The position numbers were made by a program, and so were the translations under genes. The notes beneath the pieces are model-generated. The model was not told where the DNA came from. It made no database searches and worked only from the letters and a program-made list of their open reading frames with translations. 64,000 nucleotides of DNA. Source: Bacteroidota bacterium. GTDB lineage: Bacteria; Bacteroidota; Bacteroidia; Bacteroidales; UBA10428. Positions 16,759-25,971 of the stretch are shown here, piece after piece; the stretch's first letter is position 1, and each line of letters begins with the position of its first letter. The stretch spans positions 2,542,001 through 2,606,000 of the forward strand of contig CP065006.1 in the NCBI GenBank assembly GCA_016699695.1. Direction: 5' to 3'.

Positions 16759-17871
16759 ATGAACTGGCAATTTCTGAATCGTTTACCGGGGTTTCAGGTA
16801 CTTGATTTATACATCATCAAGAAATTTTTGGGTACTTTCTTTTTTGCAATTACCCTGTTGATGTTCATTACCATTATTTTCGACCTTTCGGAAAAACTCG
16901 ATGAATTTATGGAGCACAGCGCTCCAGTGAAAGCCATCGTTTTCGATTACTTCCTTAATTTTATACCTTATTTCGCAGCCCTTATTGCCCCGCTGTTTAC
17001 TTTTATTTCGGTAATCTTTTTCACTTCAAAACTTGCCTACAATACAGAATTTATTGCCATTCTAAGCAGTGGTGTGAGTTTTGGACGTATTCTGGTGCCC
17101 TATTTTATTGCTGCCTTTGTAATAGTTGTGCTGAATATTTACATTAACAACCATGTAATTCCGCATTCGAATGAGGAACGCTTTGCATTTGAAGATAAAT
17201 ACTACCATGGTTCGGTGGCTGGTTTTGCCGATCGCAATGTGCATAAGCAAATTGAACCCGGAATATTCGTATTTCTCGAAAGTTATAGCACTGTGAACGA
17301 TTATGGCCGGAAATTTTCCATCGAGCATTTCGAAGAGGGAGAGCTGAAATCGAAACTCATTGCACAGGATATTCGTTGGGATTCGGTGAAGAATAAGTGG
17401 ATACTGCGTAACTATATGATTCGTGATTATATCGATGGCAAGCAGATAATTACCACCGGCACAAGTATCGATACTACCCTCAATATGACCACGGCCGAGT
17501 TTAAGCGAAGGCAAAATTCCATTGAAGCTATGGATAAAAGAGAACTTAATGATTTTATCGATAACCAGGTATTGCAGGGTGCCACACAAATTTCGGCTTT
17601 GTACATCGAGAAATACCGTCGCTTTGCCGATCCCTTTTCAACATTTATACTTACTCTTATTGGCGTGTCAGTTTCATCGCGAAAGGTAAGGGGAGGCATT
17701 GGCATGCATATCGCACTTGGTTTGCTTATGAGCGTTTCGTACCTTGTATTCCAGAAATTCAGTTCTCAATTTGCTATAAGTGGAATGTTTCCACCCCTTG
17801 TGGCTGTATGGATTCCCAATGTCTTGTTTAGCGGATTGGCCCTGTTTCTTTACCGCTCGGCACCGAAATAA
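16759..17871 (+). CDS. LptF/LptG-family permease
   Basis: A 370-residue inner-membrane protein of the YjgP/YjgQ family: three helices at the N-terminal side (around 20-115), a periplasmic beta-jellyroll in the middle (about 125-280) and three helices at the end (about 290-370). Signs: LDLYIIKKFLGTFFFAITLLM and NYTEF-like TEFIAILSSGVSFGRIL coupling region, and ADPFSTFILTLIGVSVSSRKVRGG. LptF/G with LptB drive lipopolysaccharide from the inner membrane to the Lpt bridge. Bacteroidota often encode one such gene beside tgt; the second subunit and the ATPase are not in this window. Starts 2 bp after tgt. Confidence 0.9.
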   Translation: MNWQFLNRLPGFQVLDLYIIKKFLGTFFFAITLLMFITIIFDLSEKLDEFMEHSAPVKAIVFDYFLNFIPYFAALIAPLFTFISVIFFTSKLAYNTEFIAILSSGVSFGRILVPYFIAAFVIVVLNIYINNHVIPHSNEERFAFEDKYYHGSVAGFADRNVHKQIEPGIFVFLESYSTVNDYGRKFSIEHFEEGELKSKLIAQDIRWDSVKNKWILRNYMIRDYIDGKQIITTGTSIDTTLNMTTAEFKRRQNSIEAMDKRELNDFIDNQVLQGATQISALYIEKYRRFADPFSTFILTLIGVSVSSRKVRGGIGMHIALGLLMSVSYLVFQKFSSQFAISGMFPPLVAVWIPNVLFSGLALFLYRSAPK

Positions 17872-17925
17872 ACACTAGCTTTCAATCTATTTGAAATTGG
17901 GGGCTGGATGATTGCAAATAAAAAT

Positions 17926-18112
17926 AATGAATGTTCGTTATCGTGCCAGGAAATTAAATATTGGTTTGTATTAATCATAATATCAAGCATTTGTTCCTTT
18001 TTTACCAACTCTCACATTATGCTTCGCGCGTGGCTCATCCCCTTTAGGGGAAAGAGGGGTGAGCGTGGGCAAAATTTATAATAAGGATGTAACCGGTATA
18101 ATAGAGGCTATT
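17926..18112 (+). repeat. 187-bp dispersed intergenic repeat, copy A
   Basis: Starts AATGAATGTTCGTTATCGTG and matches 26298-26484 over 187 bp with about 11 substitutions and no gaps (about 94%). It contains CCCCTTTAGGGG inside a larger imperfect hairpin closed by GCTCATCCCC and GGGGTGAGC. No open frame of note. It fills most of the 337-bp gap between lptF/G and the carboxyltransferase gene; nothing else was seen in the gap except a generic AT-rich leader. It may be a non-autonomous element or a structured RNA. Confidence 0.85.
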
Positions 18113-18208
18113 CATTTAAAAATATTTCCATTTCATCAATCATTTCACTAACGTTGTACTCCGAATTTTGACCCTAACAAAGATTAACTATTTAATAATT
18201 GAAAAATT

Positions 18209-19753
18209 ATGCCACTGAAACAAAAAATCCAGGAGCTTAAGGAAAAGCGGGAGCAAGTGAAGATGGGCGGAGGCGAAAAAGCCATCGAGAAGCAATTGTC
18301 GATGGGTAAGCTTACTGCCCGTGAGCGTATCCTGGCTTTGCTCGACAAAGAGTCTTTTCACGAATACGATTTGTTCGTTGAGCACGAAGCCCGCGACTTC
18401 AACATGGAAAAACAAATTTTGCATGGCGATGGTGTGGTAGTAGGAACCGGCACCATTAATGAGGAACCCATTGGAATTTTCGCACAGGACTTTACCGTTG
18501 CCGGGGGTTCTTTAGGTTTGATGCATGCCCGCAAGATTACCAAAATTATGGATCATGCCCTAAAAATGCGTATGCCACTGATTGGAATTAACGATTCGGG
18601 TGGAGCACGTATTCAGGAGGGAGTGAATTCCCTGGCCGGATATGGCGAAATCTTTTTCCGCAATACACTGGCCTCCGGAGTAATCCCTCAAATTAGTGTT
18701 ATTCTCGGACCATGCGCCGGTGGTGCTGTTTATTCTCCGGCCCTTACCGACTTTGTATTCGTGGTCGATAAAATATCGAAAATGTTTATTACAGGTCCGG
18801 AGGTAATAAAAACTGTACTCGGAGAAGAGATTTCGATGGAAGACCTTGGCGGTGCCCGTGTGCACAGCGAAATTACCGGCAATGCCCATTTTTTTGCCAA
18901 TAGCGAGCAGGAATGTTTCGATCAAATTTCGAAACTTCTTTCATTTATCCCTTGGAACAACAACCTGAAAGCACCTGTGAAGGCTGCTAAGCCGCCCAAA
19001 AAGGAGTTCAATATCGAAAAAATTGTGCCAGGTAATGCCAAATTACCCTACGATATCCGTAATGTAGTGCGGGCATTGGTCGACGATTCCGACTTTCTCG
19101 AGGTACAGGAATTATGGGCCCGCAACATGGTAATTGGATTCGGAAGGGTGAACGGCGAAACATGCGGCTTTGTTTGTAACCAGCCACTTGTTCTGGCCGG
19201 TGTGCTCGATGTCGATTCCTCCGATAAAGCCGCTCGCTTTATTCGCTATTGCGATGCGTTTAATATACCCATCATTACGCTGGTCGACCTTCCGGGTTAT
19301 CTCCCAGGTATCGACCAGGAACATGCCGGTGTAATCCGCCATGGCGCAAAAATTCTTTATGCCTACAGCGAAGCTACGGTTGCGAAAATCACGGTAATTA
19401 TCCGTAAAGCCTATGGAGGGGGTTACATTGCCATGGGCTCTCGTCACCTGCGCAGCGATTTTGTGTTTGCATGGCCCGGTGCCGAAATTGCGGTGATGGG
19501 CCCCGAAGGAGCCGCAAATATTATTTTCCGGAAAGAAATTATGGGAGCCGACGATCCTGAAGAAATGCGCAAGCAAAAAGTAAAGGAATACAAGGAGAAG
19601 TTCGCCAATCCCTATGTGGCAGCAGCAAAAGGTTATGTGGATACTGTAATAGAGCCATCCGAGACACGCAAGTTGCTTATACATGCCATCGAGGTATCGA
19701 AAAACAAATCGGTTAGTGTTCCAAATAAAAAGCATGGTGTTCCACCCTTTTAA
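18209..19753 (+). CDS. Acyl-CoA carboxyltransferase (propionyl-CoA carboxylase beta / methylmalonyl-CoA decarboxylase alpha)
   Basis: A 514-residue biotin-dependent carboxyltransferase of the PccB/MmdA family. Seen: KLTARERILALLDKESFHE, FAQDFTVAGGSLGLMHARKI, the first oxyanion loop GINDSGGARIQEGVNSLAGYGEIF, ILGPCAGGAVYSPALTDF, and the second oxyanion region KAYGGGYIAMGSRHL near 405 with WPGAEIAVMGPEGAANI. It moves a carboxyl group between carboxybiotin and an acyl-CoA, probably propionyl/methylmalonyl-CoA. The next gene is a biotin carrier. Neither a biotin carboxylase nor a sodium-pump membrane subunit is adjacent, so carboxylase and decarboxylase roles cannot be separated. meaB at 45472 fits a methylmalonyl-CoA pathway in the same genome. 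Confidence 0.92.
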   Translation: MPLKQKIQELKEKREQVKMGGGEKAIEKQLSMGKLTARERILALLDKESFHEYDLFVEHEARDFNMEKQILHGDGVVVGTGTINEEPIGIFAQDFTVAGGSLGLMHARKITKIMDHALKMRMPLIGINDSGGARIQEGVNSLAGYGEIFFRNTLASGVIPQISVILGPCAGGAVYSPALTDFVFVVDKISKMFITGPEVIKTVLGEEISMEDLGGARVHSEITGNAHFFANSEQECFDQISKLLSFIPWNNNLKAPVKAAKPPKKEFNIEKIVPGNAKLPYDIRNVVRALVDDSDFLEVQELWARNMVIGFGRVNGETCGFVCNQPLVLAGVLDVDSSDKAARFIRYCDAFNIPIITLVDLPGYLPGIDQEHAGVIRHGAKILYAYSEATVAKITVIIRKAYGGGYIAMGSRHLRSDFVFAWPGAEIAVMGPEGAANIIFRKEIMGADDPEEMRKQKVKEYKEKFANPYVAAAKGYVDTVIEPSETRKLLIHAIEVSKNKSVSVPNKKHGVPPF

Positions 19754-19764
19754 TCGATGCAACT

Positions 19765-20145
19765 ATGATAAAAAAATCAGAATTAAAGGATGAAATGGTG
19801 ACAGAAAAGGAAGTAACACCAATAAACTCTGCAAGCGAAGAGGAATACAAAACAATAGTAGTACACAGTGCAGTATATAAAACACTGCTTACTAAAAAGT
19901 ATCTCAATCGCAAGCCCTGGCAAAAGGTAAACGAAAAGCACGAGCTGTCGTTTATACCAGGCACTATCTTGAAACTCTTTGTGAAGGAAGGGGAAAAAGT
20001 TAAAAGGAATCAACCTCTGCTCATGCTCGAAGCCATGAAAATGGAAAATACCATCTTTGCCCTACACGATTGTAAAATTGCGAAGATTCATGTGAAAGTG
20101 GGCGACAGAATTCCCAAAGGCTTTCTGATGATGGAATATGAATAG
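19765..20145 (+). CDS. Biotin carboxyl carrier protein subunit
   Basis: A 126-residue protein with a C-terminal biotinyl domain (about 58-126). The lipoylation/biotinylation loop LMLEAMKMENTI carries the biotinylated Lys in AMKM near residue 92. The N-terminal part is charged and has a short strand region (KTIVVHSAVYKTLLTKKYLN) also seen in methylmalonyl-CoA decarboxylase gamma/BCCP proteins. It starts 11 bp after the carboxyltransferase, so the two form one unit, and it ends at a strong terminator. It carries CO2 as carboxybiotin between active sites. Confidence 0.92.
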   Translation: MIKKSELKDEMVTEKEVTPINSASEEEYKTIVVHSAVYKTLLTKKYLNRKPWQKVNEKHELSFIPGTILKLFVKEGEKVKRNQPLLMLEAMKMENTIFALHDCKIAKIHVKVGDRIPKGFLMMEYE

Positions 20146-20169
20146 GTAGGATATTACTCTCTGTAAGAT

Positions 20170-20200
20170 ACCGCATCTGAATTTCAGGTGCGGTTTTTTT
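20170..20200 (+). terminator. Intrinsic terminator after the biotin carrier gene
   Basis: Stem ACCGCATCTGAA / TTCAGGTGCGGT (one G-T pair) followed by T7. It abuts the stop codon of convergent ispE. Confidence 0.88.
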
Positions 20201-21020
20201 ATTCAATAATGGGGCAGGAAAAGCAAAACATACCAGCAAAGTTCTTCTCAATCTCCACAGGAACAGGGTTTTCAAAGAATCCATAAACGGTCGATCCACT
20301 GCCAGACATGGAAGCATACACTGCCCCATGGTTGTAGAGTTGATTTTTAACTTCGTTTATAAGCGGATACTTTTGAAATATACTTTTCTCAAAATCGTTT
20401 TTTATCATGTTTTTCCATTTCGAGATTGGCTGTTTTAAAAGATTGTGCAGGCTTACTTCCGGTACTTTTGGTTCGATTCCCGCATAGGCTTCGGCGGTGC
20501 CAATATGGATTGACGGATTGATTAGAACCAACATATACTTTGAAAGCGAAAGGGGATATTCTTCTAATATTTCTCCTCTCCCGGTGGCCATGGAAGTTGT
20601 ATTCCCTATAAAAAAGGCGCAATCGCTCCCCAGTTGAGCTGCCAGACCAGTTAATTGCTTATTGCTTAGGTTTAACTTGAATAGAGAGGAAAATGCTTTA
20701 AGTGCGAAAGCTGCATCAGCCGATCCGCCGCCTAATCCGGCTCCAATGGGTATTTGCTTATGCAGGTGCATATTTACCGGTGGTATTTGGTAATGCTGAT
20801 GCATAATTCTCCAGGCTTTCAGGCAAATGTTATCGTCTTCGCTTCCCGGAATTAACATGCCAGAACTGCAAAAGGTCGGGTCTTTATCCGATTCAACTAT
20901 TTCGAGTATGTCGTATAATGCAATGGGTGCAAAGCACGATTCGATCTGATGAAATCCATCGGTTCTTTTTCTGGTGATGTGTAGCCCGATATTGATCTTT
21001 GCATTCGGATAGACTACCAT
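20199..21020 (-). CDS. ispE: 4-diphosphocytidyl-2-C-methyl-D-erythritol kinase
   Basis: A GHMP kinase of the MEP isoprenoid pathway. The ATG at 21020 is chosen because the protein then begins MVVYPNAKINIGLHI, the standard start; the frame continues 16 residues further up without family match. Seen: the ATP loop PIGAGLGGGSADAAFAL near 88-104, the N-terminal Lys in AKINIGL, SDCAFFIGN near 130, and MSGSGSTVYGFF near 240. Length 273 is normal. It phosphorylates CDP-methylerythritol at the 2-hydroxyl with ATP. Divergent from the nucleoid-associated protein gene. A possible minus-strand -7 box TACTTTTG lies at 21043-21036. Confidence 0.95.
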   Translation of the reverse strand: MVVYPNAKINIGLHITRKRTDGFHQIESCFAPIALYDILEIVESDKDPTFCSSGMLIPGSEDDNICLKAWRIMHQHYQIPPVNMHLHKQIPIGAGLGGGSADAAFALKAFSSLFKLNLSNKQLTGLAAQLGSDCAFFIGNTTSMATGRGEILEEYPLSLSKYMLVLINPSIHIGTAEAYAGIEPKVPEVSLHNLLKQPISKWKNMIKNDFEKSIFQKYPLINEVKNQLYNHGAVYASMSGSGSTVYGFFENPVPVEIEKNFAGMFCFSCPIIE

Positions 21021-21097
21021 GAGGCTGATTTTGCTCAAAAGTAAAAAGATTTCGATGAAAATGTGCATGCTTTTTCATGCACTTAGGGTGGTTCGTT

Positions 21098-21105
21098 TAT
21101 ATTTG
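21098..21105 (+). promoter_or_regulatory. Candidate -7 box for the nucleoid-associated protein gene
   Basis: TATATTTG 18 bp before the chosen ATG at 21124. A small hairpin GTGCATG / CATGCAC (21063-21082) precedes it where the -33 region would be. This placement supports the 21124 start over the upstream one at 21019. Confidence 0.45.
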
Positions 21106-21123
21106 TATACCAAACAACAGACT

Positions 21124-22167
21124 ATGATAAGTGCTGAAATGGCCCGTATTGCTTCGCTGATAGTACACAAAACAGGAAGTCCCGCCTCTGGCGAGGAGGT
21201 TGTACTCTCGAGACAACCTGTTAAAGCTGATCCGGTTGTGAGCCAGTTGTTATTGAAATATTTTTTCTCGCCTTTTCAGAACGAAGAGTACTACCAGTTT
21301 TTTCATCCTTCCGGTTTGGACATACATCAGATGTATCAGCATGTGCGTGCGATTTTTTCTGATCCCGAATGCTTGTATGAAAAATCGGTCTACATTGCCC
21401 AACATCTTTTTCATAGTTCCAATCATCCTAAAATAAAAAGCGGCGAACTCTATCTGGCTTATATGCACAACTGCATTATCGATGGAGAAAGTACCGATGC
21501 GATTGGAATTTTTAAATCAGAATCAAAAGAAACATACCTCAAAATTCATCCTAAAGCCGGAGGTTTTGAATTGAATAGCGAAGAAGGTATTAACCTGAAG
21601 AAGCTCGACAAAGGATGTATTGTTTTTAATGTCGAAAAGGAAGATGGCTACTTGCTGGTGCAAGTCGACAACCTCAGTAAACAGGCCGAAGCACGCTATT
21701 GGGTAGATGATTTTCTGGGGATAAGCCAAAGGCAGAACAACTACTATCAGACCCATAACACACTCGAATTGTGCAAAGATTTTGTCGACGGCCAGCTTTC
21801 GAAGGATTTTGAAGTGTCTATGCTCGATAAATCAGAAATTCTGGCCAGGTCGGCACGGTATTTTAAAGAAAAAGATACTTTCAATCTCAGCGATTTTACA
21901 CAAGAGGTGTTGCAGCAACCCGAAGTGGTTGAAGCTTTCGAAAATTACAAGAGCGATTTCGAAGTAAAAAATGACCTGCAATTAGAAGAAGAATTTGATA
22001 TCTCCGGCAGTGCGGTGAAGAAACAGGCCCGGTTTTTTAAAAGTGTGATTAAGCTCGATAAGAATTTTCATGTGTATGTGCACGGCAACCGCGAACGTAT
22101 CGAGCGAGGTTACGATAGCACCAGGGATCTTCATTTTTACAGGCTTTATTTCGAACAGGAAAGTTAG
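21124..22167 (+). CDS. Nucleoid-associated protein, NdpA/YejK-like
   Basis: A 347-residue member of the 37-kDa nucleoid-associated protein family (NdpA). The chosen start gives MISAEMARIASLIVHKTG, the expected N-terminus; the open frame extends 35 residues up to 21019 but that part overlaps the ispE start and a promoter. Typical features: GELYLAYMHNCIIDGESTDAIGIFKSE, a middle region KEDGYLLVQVDNLSKQAEARYWVDDFLGI, and a C-terminal DNA-binding half with HVYVHGNRERIERGYD near the end. In proteobacteria the family binds the nucleoid; in Bacteroidota it is often close to phage-defence genes but here sits among housekeeping genes. Confidence 0.88.
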   Translation: MISAEMARIASLIVHKTGSPASGEEVVLSRQPVKADPVVSQLLLKYFFSPFQNEEYYQFFHPSGLDIHQMYQHVRAIFSDPECLYEKSVYIAQHLFHSSNHPKIKSGELYLAYMHNCIIDGESTDAIGIFKSESKETYLKIHPKAGGFELNSEEGINLKKLDKGCIVFNVEKEDGYLLVQVDNLSKQAEARYWVDDFLGISQRQNNYYQTHNTLELCKDFVDGQLSKDFEVSMLDKSEILARSARYFKEKDTFNLSDFTQEVLQQPEVVEAFENYKSDFEVKNDLQLEEEFDISGSAVKKQARFFKSVIKLDKNFHVYVHGNRERIERGYDSTRDLHFYRLYFEQES

Positions 22168-22270
22168 CCCCTGGTCTGTGATGCAAAGAGGGAATCATTC
22201 TTAAAAAAAATCTTTTCAACATTTTTTGAACAACCAGCCTTTTTGGGTGTGTATAACAATATTTGGCATA

Positions 22271-22304
22271 TTTGGCAAATTAAGCCTGTACTATAGTACA
22301 TTTG
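22271..22304 (+). promoter_or_regulatory. Promoter for dnaB
   Basis: TTTG at 22271-22274, a 22-nt spacer, then TACATTTG at 22297-22304. Spacer is one or two bases longer than usual but inside the 17-23 range reported for the phylum. Leaves a leader of about 95 nt. Confidence 0.55.
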
Positions 22305-22407
22305 GAATCCGGAGTAAAGAGAAACTATGCACTTTTAATGCATTGATAAACAATGCCGTAGGTCTTTAAGTCTGATAACCCAATAACCAGCGTTTAATTA
22401 TAACACC

Positions 22408-23955
22408 ATGGCACAAAAACGTCCAAATCTGATGGTTGCAAGCTCACCTCTTTCGCTCGAACTGGGCAAATTGCCACCTCAGTCAGTAGAGTTTGAGGAG
22501 GCTATTCTCGGTGGGTTAATGCTGGAAAAGGATGCCGTAATTGAAGTAATAGATATTTTAAAACCTGCCAGCTTTTACAGAGAAGAGCATGTGAAAATAT
22601 TTCAGGCTGTTATCGATTTATTTTCGAATAACAGGGCCATCGACTTGCTTACAGTTACCGATCAGCTGCGCAAGAATAAAACCCTCGAAGAAGTGGGAGG
22701 CCCTGCCTATCTCACGCAACTTACCCGCAACATAGCTTCGGCAGCACACATCGAGTTTCATGCCCGAATAGTGCAACAGAAATTTATTCAGCGCGAACTT
22801 ATAAGGGTTTCTACTGAAATACAAAACAGATCATTCGACGAGAGCGTGGATGTAAACGATTTGCTCGATTATAGCGAAGGTGAGTTGTTTAATGTAGCAC
22901 AAGGCAATATCAAAAAAGAAGCCTCGAAGTTGAATGTGCTGGTAAAGGAAGCCATTGGCCGGATCGAGAATGCTTCGAAACAGGAAGGTGGTCTGGTAGG
23001 AGTGCCTTCGGGCTATACGGCACTCGACCGCATTACCAATGGCTGGCAACCTGCTAACCTCATTATTCTTGCTGCCCGCCCTGCCATGGGTAAAACTGCT
23101 TTTGTGCTCAGCATGGCGCGTAACATGGCAGTCGACCATAAAAAGTCGGTGGCGGTGTTCAGCCTCGAAATGTCATCGATAGAATTGGTAAACCGGCTTA
23201 TTTCTTCTGAAGCCGAGTTGCAATCGACAAAAATACGTACGGGTCAGTTAAGCGATGACGAATGGCAAAAGCTCGAATACCGTGCCCGCCGTTTGGAAGA
23301 AGCGAATATTTTTATCGACGATACTCCTGCTATCTCAATATTTGAATTACGCGCCAAATGTCGTCGCTTGAAACGCCAGCATAATATCGATATTGTAATA
23401 ATCGATTACCTGCAGCTAATGACTGGCCCGCCTGATATGAGAGGCAATCGCGAGCAGGAGGTAAGCAGCATTTCACGTGCGCTCAAAAGTATTGCCAAAG
23501 AGCTCGATATTCCCATTATTTGTTTGTCGCAGCTTAACCGTTCGGTGGAATCGAGACCTGATAAACGGCCTCAACTGTCTGATTTGCGCGAATCGGGAGC
23601 CATTGAACAGGATGCCGACATTGTATCCTTTATCCATCGTCCTGAATATTACGGTTTTACTGAAGATGAAAATCAAATGTCGCTTAGAGGTATTGCTGAA
23701 ATTATTCTGGCCAAGCACCGTGCTGGTTCTGTGGGCGATATCAGACTTAGGTTTGTGGCCGAATTCACCAAATTCACCGAACTTGAAGATCCCTTTATTA
23801 CTGCTTTAGGCGACCAGGGTAGCCCGGAGCCAATGGTGCAAACATTCCGGTCGAAGATGAACGAACCAAAACCTGATTTAAACCATACTCTTTCCACACC
23901 CGGCAACGATGACCTGATTCAGAATACCTCATTTGCTGATGAGGTTCCCTTCTAA
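22408..23955 (+). CDS. dnaB: Replicative DNA helicase DnaB
   Basis: A 515-residue hexameric helicase that unwinds DNA at the fork. N-terminal DnaG-interacting domain (about 20-125: KLPPQSVEFEEAILGGLMLEKDAV), a linker, and a RecA-like motor from about 200: Walker A LAARPAMGKTAFVLSMARN, FSLEMSSIELVNRLIS, Walker B IVIIDYLQLMTGP, and SQLNRSVESRPDKRPQLSDLRESGAIEQDAD. The C-terminal tail is acidic and polar. No intein was seen. Monocistronic with its own promoter and leader. Confidence 0.97.
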   Translation: MAQKRPNLMVASSPLSLELGKLPPQSVEFEEAILGGLMLEKDAVIEVIDILKPASFYREEHVKIFQAVIDLFSNNRAIDLLTVTDQLRKNKTLEEVGGPAYLTQLTRNIASAAHIEFHARIVQQKFIQRELIRVSTEIQNRSFDESVDVNDLLDYSEGELFNVAQGNIKKEASKLNVLVKEAIGRIENASKQEGGLVGVPSGYTALDRITNGWQPANLIILAARPAMGKTAFVLSMARNMAVDHKKSVAVFSLEMSSIELVNRLISSEAELQSTKIRTGQLSDDEWQKLEYRARRLEEANIFIDDTPAISIFELRAKCRRLKRQHNIDIVIIDYLQLMTGPPDMRGNREQEVSSISRALKSIAKELDIPIICLSQLNRSVESRPDKRPQLSDLRESGAIEQDADIVSFIHRPEYYGFTEDENQMSLRGIAEIILAKHRAGSVGDIRLRFVAEFTKFTELEDPFITALGDQGSPEPMVQTFRSKMNEPKPDLNHTLSTPGNDDLIQNTSFADEVPF

Positions 23956-23972
23956 TTCAGAAGAAAAGAATT

Positions 23973-24527
23973 TTATTGTTCGATGAAGTAATCGGGGGTT
24001 ATTTCGGTGTTGCTGCGGTGTAGGGCACGGTCGCGTATGTAAAATTGCAACCTGAAAGTATCGAGTAAATAGCGTGTGTTAGAAATCTGGATATTCGATT
24101 TTATGATTCCCTTTACTGTTTTATTTTGTCCAACCCGATCGAGTTTGGGATCATAGGTAATGCCTTGTTGCAAGACCAGAGTATCTATCCGGTTTTCGAT
24201 GGTATTAAAAAAAGTCTTAGGCACATATATTCCCTCGATTTTATCATACACTTCGATGATAAAGTTAAAGCGGAGACTGTCAGGAAGGTTGGGATTATTG
24301 AGGTCTTCGAGGTAAACACCAAAATCGGCATCGCCATCGATAAACTCAAATTCAAGCCTGGCAAAACTTACTTCGTTTTGCAGGGAATCGAACCCATTTT
24401 CAACGGCAAAGCTTTTGTATGTTATTGCCGGTACCAGCGAAACAGGTTCAAACTCCACGCAAGCACTCATGGAGAGAATCAGCATAGCCAGTATGGAAAA
24501 TTTGCTATTCACTTTTACCTGCTTCAT
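23973..24527 (-). CDS. Hypothetical lipoprotein, 184 aa
   Basis: Lipoprotein signal with lipobox LSMSAC (Cys23). The rest looks like a beta-sandwich: SFARLEFEFIDGDADFGVYLED, LRFNFIIEVYDKIEGIYVPK, IENRIDTLVLQQGI, TRYLLDTFRLQFYIRDRALHRSN. The DGDADFG segment resembles a calcium-type acidic loop found in Bacteroidota surface lipoproteins. No named family is recognised. It is convergent with dnaB (17 bp apart) and lies downstream of der on the same strand, 26 bp after its start side, so it is probably separate from der, which is transcribed the same way toward it. Confidence 0.75.
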   Translation of the reverse strand: MKQVKVNSKFSILAMLILSMSACVEFEPVSLVPAITYKSFAVENGFDSLQNEVSFARLEFEFIDGDADFGVYLEDLNNPNLPDSLRFNFIIEVYDKIEGIYVPKTFFNTIENRIDTLVLQQGITYDPKLDRVGQNKTVKGIIKSNIQISNTRYLLDTFRLQFYIRDRALHRSNTEITPDYFIEQ

Positions 24528-24553
24528 AGGATCAATTCGCTGAAAAGGTAAAC

Positions 24554-25858
24554 TTACTTCTTCCTTATAAAAATGCGAATGGGAACGCCCGAAAAATTAA
24601 ACTTCTCGCGCAATTTATTTTCGAGGTAGCGCATATAGGGTTCTTTTACATATTGGGGCAGGTTGCAAAAAAATGCAAATGCCGGCGTGTAAATGGGTAA
24701 CTGCGAAACATATTTAATCTTTACCAATTTGCCTTTTACTGCTGGTGGTGGATTCTGGTCAATTACATCGAGCATGTAATTGTTTAATACAGAGGTTGCA
24801 ATTCGCTGGGTGCGGTTGTTATATACTTCAACTGCTGTTTCAAGCACTTTTATTACACGTTGTTTGGTAATGGCCGAGGTAAAAATGATGGGTATATCGG
24901 TAAATGGGGCCATTTTGTTATGCAATTGCTGGGTATATTCCTTTACCGAATGGGTGTCTTTCTCCAACAAATCCCATTTGTTTACCAGCAGCACAATGCC
25001 TTTGTTGTTTTTCTTTACCAGTTCCAGAATATTCAAATCCTGCGATTCCATGCCCTGGGTGGCATCGATCATCAGCAAACATACATCCGATGCCTCAATG
25101 GCACGAATGGAGCGCATGACCGAATAAAATTCGATGTCCTCGTGTACTTTTCCTTTTTTACGTATCCCTGCAGTATCGACCAGGTAGAAATGATGCTGAA
25201 ACTTATCGTAACGGGTAAATATCGAGTCGCGGGTAGTACCGGAAATGGGTGTAACAATGTGGCGCTCCTCGCCAAAAAGGGCATTGAGCAACGACGATTT
25301 CCCTACGTTAGGCCTTCCAATAATGGCATATTTTGGTAATTCCTCCGGGGGCTCTTCGCTTTGTTTGGTGAAGGTTTTCAGCAAGGCATCGAGCAAATCG
25401 CCTGTACCGCTACCGTTAATGGACGATACACAATAGATTTCTTTCAGGCCAAGGCCATAAAATTCCTGTGCGAGGTAATGTCGGTCGGTATTGTCCACCT
25501 TATTGACAACCAGTAATACAGGTTTTTTTATTTTCCGAAGAATGTCAATTACCTCTGTGTCGAGGTCTGTGATACCGGTTACAACATCCACCATAAACAA
25601 GATGCTGTCGGCTTCGTCAATGGCAAGCATCACCTGCTTGCGTATTTCTTCTTCGAATATATCGTCCGAATTGGTTACATATCCTCCTGTATCGATCACT
25701 GAAAATTCCTGCCCGTTCCAGGTTACCTTGCCGTAATGCCTGTCGCGGGTAACCCCGGACATCTCATCCACAATGGCATCACGTGATTCTGTAAGCCTGT
25801 TGAACAGTGTCGATTTTCCAACATTGGGCCTTCCTACTATAGCTACTATGTTTCCCAC
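24554..25858 (-). CDS. der: Ribosome-assembly GTPase Der (EngA)
   Basis: A 434-residue GTPase with two G domains in tandem and a KH-like C-terminus, needed for 50S subunit maturation. First domain: GRPNVGKSTLFNRL near 8-21, DTGGY, NKVDN. Second: GRPNVGKSSLLNALFGEERHIVTPISGTTRDS near 180-212, VDTAGIRKKGK, LLVNKWDLL. The C-terminal region PPAVKGKLVKIKYVSQ and FSGVPIRIFIRKK completes the KH domain. A minus-strand -7 candidate TACCTTTG (25882-25875) lies 17 bp upstream. Confidence 0.97.
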   Translation of the reverse strand: MGNIVAIVGRPNVGKSTLFNRLTESRDAIVDEMSGVTRDRHYGKVTWNGQEFSVIDTGGYVTNSDDIFEEEIRKQVMLAIDEADSILFMVDVVTGITDLDTEVIDILRKIKKPVLLVVNKVDNTDRHYLAQEFYGLGLKEIYCVSSINGSGTGDLLDALLKTFTKQSEEPPEELPKYAIIGRPNVGKSSLLNALFGEERHIVTPISGTTRDSIFTRYDKFQHHFYLVDTAGIRKKGKVHEDIEFYSVMRSIRAIEASDVCLLMIDATQGMESQDLNILELVKKNNKGIVLLVNKWDLLEKDTHSVKEYTQQLHNKMAPFTDIPIIFTSAITKQRVIKVLETAVEVYNNRTQRIATSVLNNYMLDVIDQNPPPAVKGKLVKIKYVSQLPIYTPAFAFFCNLPQYVKEPYMRYLENKLREKFNFSGVPIRIFIRKK

Positions 25859-25971
25859 TTAAATTATTTTGATGCAAAGGTATAAAACTTACGCAAAGCA
25901 TCAGGCAGCTTTTGCATTTTGCTGAAAATGAGATGAACCACACGGGTGTTAAGACTACTGTATTTTGGTAT

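Noticed and set aside
19112..19762. 216-codon open frame antisense to the carboxyltransferase gene
   Set aside because: It lies fully inside a strongly conserved gene, has no homology-like motif and follows codon-structure shadow of the sense strand.
21019..21123. Longer N-terminus for the nucleoid-associated protein
   Set aside because: Would overlap the ispE start and the TATATTTG box; the family N-terminus begins at 21124.
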